Source: Nocardia arthritidis (GTDB lineage: Bacteria > Actinomycetota > Actinomycetes > Mycobacteriales > Mycobacteriaceae). From it: 64,000 nucleotides of DNA. The position numbers and the translations under genes are program-made. Each line of letters opens with the position of its first letter. Position 1 is the first letter of the stretch. The notes under the pieces are model-generated. The model was not told the DNA's origin, made no database searches, and worked only from the letters and a program-made list of their open reading frames with translations. This document shows, piece after piece, positions 33,268 to 44,300 of the stretch. The DNA lies in NCBI RefSeq assembly GCF_011801145.1, contig NZ_CP046172.1, positions 5,828,001-5,892,000 on the forward strand, read 5' to 3'.

Positions 33268-34110
33268 CTACCGGCTCGCCACCTTGCGATAGCGCAGCAG
33301 CGCCATCGGCATCGCCACGCAGAGGATCACCAGCGAGCAGGCGATCGAATATTCGACGCAGTGGTCGGCGGCCCAGCCGTGCGGCGGGACGAAGGTGGGC
33401 GGGGACCCGTTGACGAACAGTTTGCGGCCCGCCGCCGAGACCGCGGTGATCGGATTCCATTCGGCCACCGTGCGCAGCGGGCCGGGCAGGGTTTCCGCGG
33501 AGATGAACGCCGAGGAGATGAAGGTGAGCGGGAAAAGCCAGATGAGACCGGCGCTTTGCGCGACCTCGACGGTCGGCGAGAGCAGACCGGTGAGCGCGCC
33601 GACCCAGGACATGGCGAAGGCGAACAGCAGGATGACACCGAAAGCCAATGCGGCATCGGCGATTCCGCCGTTGATCTGCCAGCCCACCGCATAGCCGCAG
33701 CCGACCATCACGCCGAGGCTCAGGATATTCACCACCAGATCCGAGAGCGTGCGGCCCATCAACACCGCGAGCCGCGACATGGGCAGGGTCCGCATCCGGT
33801 CGATGATGCCCTTCTGCAGATCGCCCGCCAGGCCGACGGTGGTGAACGCGGCATTGAAAGCGACTGTCTGCGTGAAGATTCCGGCCAGCAGAAATTCCCG
33901 GTACTGGCTACCACCCAGCGAGGCGCCGAAGATGTAGGCGAACAGGAAGACGAACATCAGCGGCTGGATGGTCGCGGTGACCAGCAGGGTCGGCACCCGC
34001 AGGATGGTGAGCAGATTGCGGTAGGCGACGATCGCGCTGTCCCGGAAAACCCGCAGCCGTGGGGCCCGCTCGGATGGCGCTGTGGTGGATGCGGCCGACG
34101 CGGTGGTCAC
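33268..34110 (-). CDS. ABC-2 type exporter permease (DrrB-like)
   Basis: A 280-aa membrane protein with six helices. The segment FNAAFTTVGLAGDLQKGIIDRMRTLPMSR and the closing PFTFISSAFI-like run (FPLTFISSAFISAETLP) are typical of DrrB exporters in actinomycetes. It overlaps the upstream ATPase stop as GTGA. With that ATPase it should export a hydrophobic product, most likely the peptide made by the NRPS upstream in the same operon. The transcript ends against the rbpA terminator. Confidence 0.85.
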   Translation of the reverse strand: MTTASAASTTAPSERAPRLRVFRDSAIVAYRNLLTILRVPTLLVTATIQPLMFVFLFAYIFGASLGGSQYREFLLAGIFTQTVAFNAAFTTVGLAGDLQKGIIDRMRTLPMSRLAVLMGRTLSDLVVNILSLGVMVGCGYAVGWQINGGIADAALAFGVILLFAFAMSWVGALTGLLSPTVEVAQSAGLIWLFPLTFISSAFISAETLPGPLRTVAEWNPITAVSAAGRKLFVNGSPPTFVPPHGWAADHCVEYSIACSLVILCVAMPMALLRYRKVASR

Positions 34111-35096
34111 GCCCGTACCTCCTCTTGGATCTCGTCGTCCACCGGCTGCTCGTCCTTCTTCGCGGAAGTTCCGGTGAGGGAAAGGAATACGTCGTCGAGG
34201 CTGGGCCGGTGCACGGTGGCGTCCACCACGCAGACTCCGGCGTCGTCGAGCCTGCGCAGCGCCTCGACCATGGTGCGGGTGCCGTCACCGACCACGACGG
34301 TGGCCTCCTCGGTGCCCGGCTCGTGGATCGGCTCGCCGATCCCGACCTGCGCCAGCACCGAAAGCGCCGGTTTCATATCCTGTCCGGCGGCCAGGGTGAC
34401 GGTGAGTTTGTCGCCGCCGATGGCGGTCTTCAGCTCATCGGCCGAACCGCGCGCGATGACCCGGCCGCGATCGATGACGGTGATCCGGTCGGCGAGCAGA
34501 TCGGCCTCCTCCAGATACTGCGTGGTGAGCAGCACGGTGGTGCCGTCGTCGACGAGATCGCCGATGACCCGCCACATATCGAGCCTGCCGCGCGGATCCA
34601 GGCCGGTGGTCGGCTCGTCGAGTACTACGACCGCGGGCCGGGCCACCAGCGCGCCCGCCAGGTCGAGCCTGCGGGCCATACCGCCGGAATAGGTGCCCGC
34701 CCGCCGGTGCGCCGCGTACTCCAGACCTAGCGCCTGGAGTAGTTCCGCCGCGCGAGAGGTGGCCTGCCGCTGCGACATCCCGTACAGCCGGGCCACCATG
34801 CGCAGGTTCTCGTAGCCGGAGAGGTTGCCGTCCACCGCGGCGTACTGGCCGGAGAGCCCGATTCGCCTGCGCGCCAAGGCCGGATCGCGCAGCACGTCCA
34901 CCCCGGCCACCCGCACCGACCCGGCGTCGGGCCGGAGCAGGGTGGTGACGATCCGGACCGTGGTGGTCTTCCCGGCGCCGTTCGGGCCGAGCAGACCCAT
35001 CACCGTGCCCGCCGGGACCTGTAGGTCGATGTGGTCGAGCACGCGTACGCGACCGTAATGCTTGACCAGGTCGAGCACTTCGACCGCGAGGCTCAC
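34107..35096 (-). CDS. ABC exporter ATP-binding protein (DrrA-like)
   Basis: A 329-aa ATPase. Walker A is GPNGAGKTTT at about 37-46, the signature is YSGGMARRLDLA, and Walker B is VVVLDEPTTGLDP; LTTQYLEEADLLADRI follows. The C-terminal 90 residues are the regulatory tail usual in DrrA-type exporters (VHRPSLDDVFLSLTG). I chose GTG 35096, with GAGGTG 6 bases upstream; a longer reading upstream covers the small gene at 35128-35331. It works with the permease that overlaps its stop. Its place in the NRPS operon makes the NRPS product the likely cargo. Confidence 0.9.
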   Translation of the reverse strand: MSLAVEVLDLVKHYGRVRVLDHIDLQVPAGTVMGLLGPNGAGKTTTVRIVTTLLRPDAGSVRVAGVDVLRDPALARRRIGLSGQYAAVDGNLSGYENLRMVARLYGMSQRQATSRAAELLQALGLEYAAHRRAGTYSGGMARRLDLAGALVARPAVVVLDEPTTGLDPRGRLDMWRVIGDLVDDGTTVLLTTQYLEEADLLADRITVIDRGRVIARGSADELKTAIGGDKLTVTLAAGQDMKPALSVLAQVGIGEPIHEPGTEEATVVVGDGTRTMVEALRRLDDAGVCVVDATVHRPSLDDVFLSLTGTSAKKDEQPVDDEIQEEVRA

Positions 35097-35127
35097 GGCT
35101 TCACCTCGAAGAACCGGCAAACACGCA

Positions 35128-35331
35128 TCACAGCTCGACCCCACTATCGCTAGGTTTCGCCGCGATCTCGAATCCCGCTTGCCGACAATGGCTTTCGTCG
35201 TCGGCGCGGGAATCCGGCGCGGCGGATCGTTGGTTGTATTCGGCCAGCACGGCGCGCCGCCAGCGGCGCCCGGTCGGCCCCCAGTGACCGACTCTGGCGC
35301 CACCGCTCGCCGATTCACCACACATGCTCAC
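35128..35331 (-). CDS. Small gene, 67 aa, between NRPS and exporter
   Basis: A GTG overlapping the NRPS stop as GTGA, 8 bases after AAAGGAG, opens a 67-residue frame. The frame ends 31 bases before the DrrA-like start. The protein is basic and polar (GHWGPTGRRWRRAVLAEYNQ), with two Cys, no signal and no recognisable family. The tight coupling between the NRPS and the exporter ATPase supports translation; composition gives no further help. An internal ATG two codons later would give 65 aa. It may be a real small protein or a spacer frame. Confidence 0.45.
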   Translation of the reverse strand: MSMCGESASGGARVGHWGPTGRRWRRAVLAEYNQRSAAPDSRADDESHCRQAGFEIAAKPSDSGVEL

Positions 35332-38300
35332 TGCCGTGTCTCCTTTCGCCGGGCGCGCACGGGCGAGTCGATGGACAGGTGTTCGTCGGGATGGTCGCCG
35401 TCGGCGGCGGACCCGTTGCGCGGCTGCGCCTTTCCGCGCGGTGGTAGCACGCCGGGCACCAGCCGCTGCCCGGATTCCGCGGTCACCCGGCCGTCGAGCT
35501 GATCGGCGGGCGTACCCGGAATGCGGCCCACCGGAAGCTGTCCCGGATTGGCCGGGGCGTATCCCTCCAGCGGTTCCGGAGATTCGCCGAGCTCGCGATC
35601 CCGGCGCCGCTCCCCCGCCGTACGCGCCTTGCCGCGCTTCAGCGGTTCGACGATCGCCCTGGCATCGGGTTCGGCCGCGAGATGGCGCCGCAGCACCGGG
35701 CCGATCACCGCGAGCGCCTCCGGTGTCGTCATCGCCGCATGGACGCAACGGATTTCGTGATCCTCGACCTGTCCCGTGATGTACGGCAGCCAGGCGGCGG
35801 CCCGGCGTTCCGGATGGGCCCGGTTGATCTCGTCGTCGGCGGCGGTGAAGAACAGCAGGTCACCGTCGAAGACGCCGGGCCGGAACCCGTTGGCCTGCAC
35901 CGTGCCGTTGGTGTAGCCGGTGTAGAGCCGCTCGAGGTGGTCGACGGTCAGCGCCGCGAACGGACCGGGCCGCGAGCGCAGCAGTTCCGCCGCGGCGTGC
36001 AGATCCGTCGCCGAATCGAGGCCGGCCGCGAGATCGCCGCCGAATTCGCCGATGATCTCGGCGATGGTCGGCACGGCCCGCTCGAACAGCTCACCGGAGA
36101 GCAGGTAGCTGTCCAGCATGGCGAGCAGCGCGACCCGATCGCCCGCCGCCTGCAGTCGCACGGCCACCTCGTGCGCGATCAGGCCGCCGAGCGACCAGCC
36201 GAGCAGGTGGTACGGACCGTCCGGCTGAACCGACTTGATATGGGCCACATAGTGTTCCGCTGCCTCGGCGATCGAATCGAAGCTCTCCGCCCCCGCGACG
36301 TGCGGTGCCTGCAATCCGTAGACGGGGCGTTCCGGCGGCAGCTGACCGACCAGCCCGGAGTAGCACCAGGCCAACCCGATCGCCGGATGCACGCAGAACA
36401 GCGGGGCCGCGATGGCGGAGCTGCTCGCCCGGATCGGCAACACCGGCGCCAGCGCCGTCGCCGCGATGGCGTCCGCGCCGTGCCCATCGATCCTGGCCGC
36501 GATGGCGGCCGGGGTCGCCTCGCCGAACATCAGCGCCACCGGCAGATCGATTCCGGAATCCCGCAGCTGGGCAACGACCTTCGTGGCCAGCAGCGAATTA
36601 CCGCCCAGCTCGAAGAAGCCGTCGTCGGCGCCCACCGAATCCATGCCGAGCACCGCGGCGAACGCGGCGCACAGTGCGGCCTCGGTCGGCGTCGCCGGTG
36701 CGCGGTAACCCTCGGCCGCCGTGAACACCGGCTCCGGCAACGCTTTCCGGTCGAGTTTGCCGACCGGATTCAGCGGCACCTCGTCGATCAGCATGATCGC
36801 CTGCGGCACCATGTAATTCGGCACCCGTTCGGCGACGTGTTCGGTGAGTTCGGCCACCGAGGGTGCGGTCCCGTTGCGCGGCTTGACATATGAGACCAGC
36901 GCCATCGCACCCGCCGGCGTCCGGTGACCGATGGTGGTGACGAATTCGACGTCGCGGTGCCGGGCCAGCGCCGCATCGATCTCGCCGAGTTCGATGCGGA
37001 AACCGCGGATCTTCACCTGGAAGTCGGTGCGGCCGACGTATTCGATCTCCCGGTCGCCGCCCGTCCACCAGCGCACCAGATCGCCGGTGCGGTACATGCG
37101 CTCACCCGGTTTGCCGAACGGGTTGGCGACGAACCGCTGCGCGGTCAGGCCGGGCCGGTTCAGGTAGCCGCGGGCCAGCGCGGCCCCGGCGAGGTGCAGT
37201 TCCCCGGTGACGCCGATCGGGGCCGGATGCAGCCGCCCGTCCAGGATGGTCGCGCCGACGCCGCGGATCGGGCCGCCGATGGTGATGGGTCCGCCGGGCG
37301 TCAGCGGCGCCGAAATCACCGTGACGATGGTGGTTTCCGTCGGCCCGTACACGTTGTACAGGTTGCGGCCGGGCGCCCACCTGGTGACCAGATCCGGCGG
37401 CAGCGCCTCGCCGCCGACCAGCACATGCCGCAGTTCGGTGACGCCGGCCGGATCCACCGTGCCCAGCGCGGAGGTGGTGATGAAGGCGTGTGTGATGCCT
37501 TCGTCGATGAACACCTGCCGCAGGTCCGCCCCGCCGACCACGCCGGGCGGAGTGATCACCAGGGTGGCCGCGCCGCCGAGCGCGAACAGCAGGTCCAGCA
37601 TCGCCGCGTCGAAACTCGGTGTGGCGAAATGCAGTACGCGGCAACCGGGCCGGACCTCGAACCGGGCCGCGGTCTCGGCCGCGAAATTGGACAGGCCGCC
37701 GTGCGTGACCACCACGCCCTTGGGTGTGCCGGTGGATCCGGAGGTGTAGATGACGTAGGCCGGATTGTCGACGCGCAGCGGAGTGATCCGCTCGCGCGGG
37801 TCGAGTGGACCGTCCGGCGCCGCGAGCACGGTGGCCCGGAATTCCGGATCGTCGAGCACGATCCAGTTCGCGGCCGACGGCAGGTTCTCCCGATGGGCCG
37901 TGAGCGTAATGCCCAGCGCCGCACCGGAATCGGTGAGCATATGGGTGATGCGCTGCGCCGGGTACAGCGGGTCGACGGGTACGAACGCCGCACCGGCCTT
38001 GGCCACCGCGAGCATGGTGGCCACCGATTCCACCGAACGCGGAATTCCGAGCGCGACAAGGGTTTCCGGACCGACGCCGTGGGTAATGAGTACTCGGGCC
38101 ATCCGGTTCGTCCACCGGTCGAGCGCGTCGTAGGTGACCTGGGTGCCATCGGCGGACAGCGCGACCGCCTCCCGGTCGGCGTTCGCCGCGGCGGCGAATA
38201 CCTCGGGGAAGGTGACCGGCCGGTCGGCCTCGGCACCGCGCACCGGGGCGAGCCCGGACCATTCGGCCGGGTCGAGTAGGTCCAGATCGCCAACGGCGGC

Positions 38301-41300
38301 AACGGGATCCGCCGCGATCGAGGACAGCAGCCGGACCAGCCGGTGGCCGAGCCGCAGCGCCGTCGCCTCGTCGAACAGGTCGCGGGCGTAGCTCACCGTG
38401 AGCGCGATACCGCCCGGATCACGCTGTGCCGCAGCGGATCCGGACTGCTCGACGAAGGTGAACTGCAGATCGAATTTGGCGACGCCGGTGTCGACGTCGG
38501 CCGCCTCGATGCGCAGCCCGGGCAGCTCGAGCACCCGTGCGGGCTCGTTCTGCACCGAGAGCATCACCTGGAAGAGCGGGTGATGCGCCTGCGAGCGCAC
38601 CGGATTCAGCACCTCGACCAACCGCTCGAACGGAAGGTCGGCGTGCGCGAACGCGTCCAGGTCGGTGTCACGAACCGCATGCAGCAGATCGGTGAACCGG
38701 GCGCCGGGATCGACCCTGGCGCGCAGCACGAGCGTGTTGACGAACATGCCGATCATCCGGTCCAGCGCGGGATGTCCGCGACCGGCGATCGGGGTGCCGA
38801 CGGTGATGTCGTCGGTGGCCGTCATCCGGTACAGCAGCACCGCGAGCGCGGCGTGCAGCACCATGAACATGCTGACGTTGTTGCTGGTGGCGACCGTGCG
38901 CAGCCCGCGATGGGTGAACGCGTCCACCGCGCAGTGCACCGTACCGCCACGATAGGACGGCGTCGGCGGGCGCGGCCGGTCCGCCGGGACGGCGAGCAGC
39001 TCCGGGCCGTCGGCCAGCGTGCGGCGCCAGTAGTCGAGCTGGGTGCGCAGTACCGAATCCGGATCGTCCTCGGTGCCGAGCGTATCCCGTTGCCACAGTG
39101 TGTAATCCGCGTACTGGATATCCGGCTCGGGCCAGTCCGGCGCCCGACCCGCGGCCAGCGCCCGGTACGCGGTGGCCACATCGACGGCGAGCGGCTGCAG
39201 CGACCAGCCGTCCATCGCGATGTGATGCACCACCAGCACCAGCACGTGTTCGGTCGCGCTCAGCTCCAGCAGGGTGGCCCGGATGGGGACGGTATTGGCC
39301 AGATCGAAGCCGGCGGCGGCGAAATGCCGCACGGTGTCCGTGATTTCGGCCTCGGTGACCACCAGGGTGGTCAGCGGGACGGCGGCCACCTCCGGTTCCA
39401 GCACGCGCTGGCACGGCTCGCCGTCGCGCTCCGGGAAGACGGTGCGCAGGGTTTCGTGCCGCTCCTGCACCGCGTGCAGCGCGCCGCGCAGTGCGATGAC
39501 GTCGAGCGGCCCGGTCATCCGCAGCGCGACCGGAATGTTGTACGCGGCGGTGTTGTCGCCCGCGTGGAACCGGTTGAGGAACCACAGCCGATACTGGGCC
39601 GCCGACAACGGAATTCGCTCCGGACGCACCCGCTTGACCGGTCCGGGGCGGGCGTCGCCCGCGGTGCCGCCGTCGAGCAGCGCGGCCAGTCCGGCGACGG
39701 TCGGCGCGGCGAAGACCGTCCGCACCTCCAGCCGGATATTGGTGGCCGCCGCCAGCCGGGCCACGAGTTGCGTTGCCAGCAGCGAATTTCCGCCGATATC
39801 GAAGAAGCTGTCGCCGGCGCCGATCCGATCGGCGCCGACCAGTTCGCCCATCACCCGCGCGACCAATTGCTCGGACGCCGTCTCCGGCATCCGATCCGGT
39901 ACTGCCGCAACGAGTTCCGGTTCGGGCAGGGCGGCGGTATCCAGTTTGCCGACCGGAGTGAGCGGAATCCGTTCCAGCACGGTGATACTCGCGGGCACCA
40001 TGTGCGCGGGCAGTTGTGCCGCCGCGTGCGTGCGCACCGCGCCGATATCGAATCCGCGCCCTTCGGCGGGTTGTACGTAGGAGACGATCCGCGCCGCACC
40101 CGCGATCTGCCGCACCTCGGTGTGCGCGAACCGCACACCGGCGTGCCCGGCCAGCACCGCGTCGATCTCGCCCAGTTCGATGCGGAACCCGCGCACCTTC
40201 ACCTGATGATCGCTGCGTCCCAGGTAGACCAGCTCACCGACGGCGTTCCAGCGCACGACATCGCCGGACCGGTACATCCGCGAACCCGAAGGCCCGTACG
40301 GATCGGCGACGAACCGGGCCGCAGTGAGCCCGAACCTGTCGAGATAGCCGCGGGCGACACCGAATCCGCCGAGGTACAGATCACCGGGCACACCCACCGG
40401 AACCGGGCGCAGCCGCTCGTCCAGCACCAGCGCCCGCGCGCCGCGCACCAGGGTGCCGATGGTGATCGGCTGTCCAGGGGTCATCGGACGCGAAATGGTA
40501 ACGACGACAGTGGTTTCCGTCGGACCGTAGCCGTTGAGCAGCATCCGGCCCGGCGCCCAGCGCGCCACCAGATCCGGCCCGCACGCCTCGCCACCGACCA
40601 TGATCGACCGCAGCTGCGGCAGCGGCCAGCGGTCCCGGTCGATGGTGGCCAGCGCGGCCGGGGTGATGAAGGTGTGGCTGACCTGTTCGCATTCCAGCAG
40701 CGCGGCCAGTTCGTCGCCGCCGTAGATATCAGGCGGGCAGATCACCATCGTCGCGCCCGCGCCGACCGCGAGCAGCAGATCGAATACCGCCGCGTCGAAG
40801 CTGGGTGAGGAGAAGTGCAGCGTGCGCGCGTTGCGGTCGACCCGCATGCGCTCGCGGATCTCGTCCGCGAAATTGGACAACCCGGCGTGAGTTACCGCGA
40901 CGCCCTTGGGTTTTCCGGTGGAACCCGAGGTGTAGATGACGTAGGCGAGTTCGTCGGCCCGCAGCGGCAGCCAGCGCTCCCGATCGTCGATCAACTCCTC
41001 GGAGTAGCCGTCGAGTTCGGTGGCGACGGCCGGGTCGTCCAGCAGCAACCATTCAGTCGTCGGACCGTCGCCCGCGTGCAGCCGCTCGGCGTGCGCGGCG
41101 ACGGAAACCCCGACGCGGCAACCGGAATCGGTGAGCATGTGCCGGATCCGGTCCACCGGATAGTTCGGGTCGACCGGTACGAAGGCGGCGCCGGATTTGG
41201 CCACCGCGAGCACGGTGAGCACCGATTCGATCGATCTGGTCAGGCCGAGCGCGACCCGGTCGCCCGCGCCGATGCCGCGTTCGATCAGCGCCCGCGCCAG

Positions 41301-44300
41301 GCGATTCGAGCGGCCGTCGAGTTCGCCGTAGGTCAGCACGGTGGTTCCGGACCGCAGCGCGGGCCGGTGCGGATGCATATGCGCGGTGGCCGTGAAATAC
41401 GCGGCGAGGGTGCACTGCGGCGTGGTCGGGCCGCCGAGCGCGGGGGCGAACCGCCTGCGCTCGGTCTCGGTGCGCGCGTCGATATCGCGGATCAGCACCC
41501 TTGGGTCGGCGGTGATCGCGGCGAGCACCCGGAGGAACCTGTCGGCCAGGGTCTCGATCGTCGATTGGTCGAAAAGCTCTGCGGCGTAGACGAATTCGAA
41601 TGCTCGACCGGGTTCGCCCGGACCGGCGTCGCAGCCGATATGCGCGACCCGCAGCTCCAGATCGAATTTCGCGCGCGCGATATCGAGTTCCTCGGCCCTG
41701 ATGGCGAGTTCGGGCAGCTCCAGGATCGGCACCGGACCGTCCTGCACCGAGAGCGCCACCTGGAACCGCGCCCCGCGACCCAACTCCTCCACTACCCGCT
41801 CGAACGGGATGTCGGCGTGCGCCATCGCGGCGAGTTCGGTGTCCCGGTCGGCGCGAAGCAGTGCCGCGAAACTGCTGTCCGGATCGACATCCGAGCGCAG
41901 CAGCAGCGTATTCACGAACATACCGACGAGTTCGTCGAGCTTGGTGTCGGTGCGCCCGGCGACCGGCGTGCCGATGGCGATATCGCGGCCGCCGGTGACG
42001 AAGCGCAGCAGCACCGCGAGCGCCGACCGCAGCACCATGAACAGGCTGACGCCCTGCTCCATCGCCAGCTGGGCGAGCGCCCGCTGGACGGGATCGGGCA
42101 CCGTGAACCGCACGGTGCCCGCCTCCTGGGTCGGCTCAGCGGGCCGGTGGCGGTCGTATGGGAGCGGCAGCTCCTCGGGGAGTTCGGCGAGTGCGGTGCG
42201 CCAGTAGTCGAGTTGAGCGCGGGCCAGGCTGTGCGGATCGTGTTCGTCGCCGAGGCAGGCCCGCTGCCAGAGCCCGAAATCGGCGTACTGCACCGGAAGC
42301 GGCGGCCAGGACGGCGCCGCGCCCTGATGCCTGGCGATATACGCGGCGGCCAGATCGCGGGTGAGCGGCCCGAGCGACCAGCCGTCCGCCGCGATGTGGT
42401 GGATCGCGATACCGAGCAGATGACGCTCGGATCCGGTGCGCAGCAACATCATTCGCAGCGGAATCGCCCGGACGAGATCGAATCCGCGCTGCGCCATCGT
42501 CCGCAGCAGTTCCCGGGCTCCCGTGTCGTCGGCGTCGACCGGCTCGAGCGCCGGGAGGGCGCGGCCGGTCGGCAGCACCACCTGGTGCGCGCCGGCGTTG
42601 TCCTCCGGGAAGATGGTGCGCAGCACCTCGTGCCGCTCCACCAGGTCGGCGAGGGCGGCGCGCAGCGCGTCGACATCCAATTCACCCGCGATCCTGATGA
42701 CGAAAGCGATGTTGTACGCGCTCGATTCGGGTGAGAATCGATTCAGGAACCACAGTCGCTGTTGCGGCAGCGACAATGGAAGGCGTCCCGGACGCGGGGT
42801 GTGCACAGCCAGCGCCAGCCGCTGCGTCCGGGGCGCTTCCGTAATCCGCACGGCCACTCCGGCGACGGTCGGCGCCTCGAAGATCACCCGCACCGGCAGC
42901 TCGACGCCGAATTCGGCGTGCAGCGCCGCCGCGAGCCGGGTCGCCAGCAGCGAATTGCCGCCGACCTCGAAGAAGCTGTCCTCGGCGCCGGCCACCGGGT
43001 GGCCGAGGATCGCGCCGAAGACGTCCGCGACCCGGCACTCCAGTTCGGTCACCGGTGCGCGGGACGGGCCGGACGCCGCGAAAACGGGTTCCGGCAATGC
43101 TTTTCGGTCCAGCTTGCCCGCCGGGGTGACGGGCAGCTCGTCGAGCACGGTGATCGCCGCGGGCACCATATACCCGGGCAGCCGCTGGCGCGCGGTCTCG
43201 GTGACCGCCGCCGGATCGAGTCCGGCGGCGCCGGTCAGATAGGCGGCCAGGCGCGGCTGGCCGTGCTCGTCGGTGTGCACGACGGTCAGCGCGAAGGTGA
43301 CGCCGGGATGTCCGCGCAGCACGTGGTCGATCTCGCGCAGCTCGATCCGGAAGCCGCGGATCTTGATCTGGTCGTCGGCGCGGCCGAGGAAGCGCAGCCT
43401 GCCGTTGGCGTCGGCGACGACGAGATCGCCGGTGCGGTACATGCGCTCGCCGCGGCGGCCGTGTGGATTGGCCGGAAAGCGTTGCGCGGTAAGGCCGTAA
43501 CGACCGTGATAGCCGCGGCCGAGTCCGGGGCCGGACAGGTACAGCTCACCGGGGGTGCCCGGCGGCACCGGATGCAATCGGGCGTCGAGGACGAACAGCC
43601 GCATGCCGCGCACCGGCAGGCCGAGCGGCACCGGGTGGCCCGCGACCAGCGGGCCGGTCGCGGTGGCCGCGACGGTCGCCTCGGACGGGCCGTACATGTT
43701 GTGCATGCGGCGCCCGGCGGTCCACGCCTCGACCAGTTCCTCACCGCACGCCTCGCCGCCGACCAGCACCGCCTCCAGGTCGGGCAGGTCGGCATTGGGC
43801 ACCGTGGCCAGCGCGGCGGGTGTGATGAAGGCGTGCGTCACCCGTTCGGTGCGCAGCAGCGCCGCCAGTTCCGCGCCGCCGTACATGCCGGCGGGGGCGA
43901 CGACGACGGTGGCGCCCGCGGCGAAGCCGAGCAGCAGCTCGAGCACCGACGCGTCGAAGCTCGGCGACGAGAAGTGCAGTGTCCGAGCCGAATCCGTGAC
44001 GCCGAACAGGTGCATCTGCTCATGCGCCAGCGAGGCGAGCCCGGCGTGGGTGATGATCACCGCCTTCGGCTTGCCGGTGGATCCGGAGGTGTAGATCAGG
44101 TACGCGGGGTGCCCGGTGCGCAACGGGTGGTGCCGCTCGGCGTCGGTGATCGGCGCGACGCCGAATCGCGCCGATTCCGCGGCCAATTCGGCGGAGCCGA
44201 GCACCAGCCAGTCGACGTAGGACTTGCGGTGTTTGCCCCGGGTGCCCGCGGGCCAGGACGGCATGGCGGCCAGGCAGTCCGGCACGGTGATGCCGAGCAT

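Noticed and set aside
38343..40808. An 821-codon plus-strand frame
   Set aside because: Antisense shadow of NRPS modules 3-4; no ribosome site or family.
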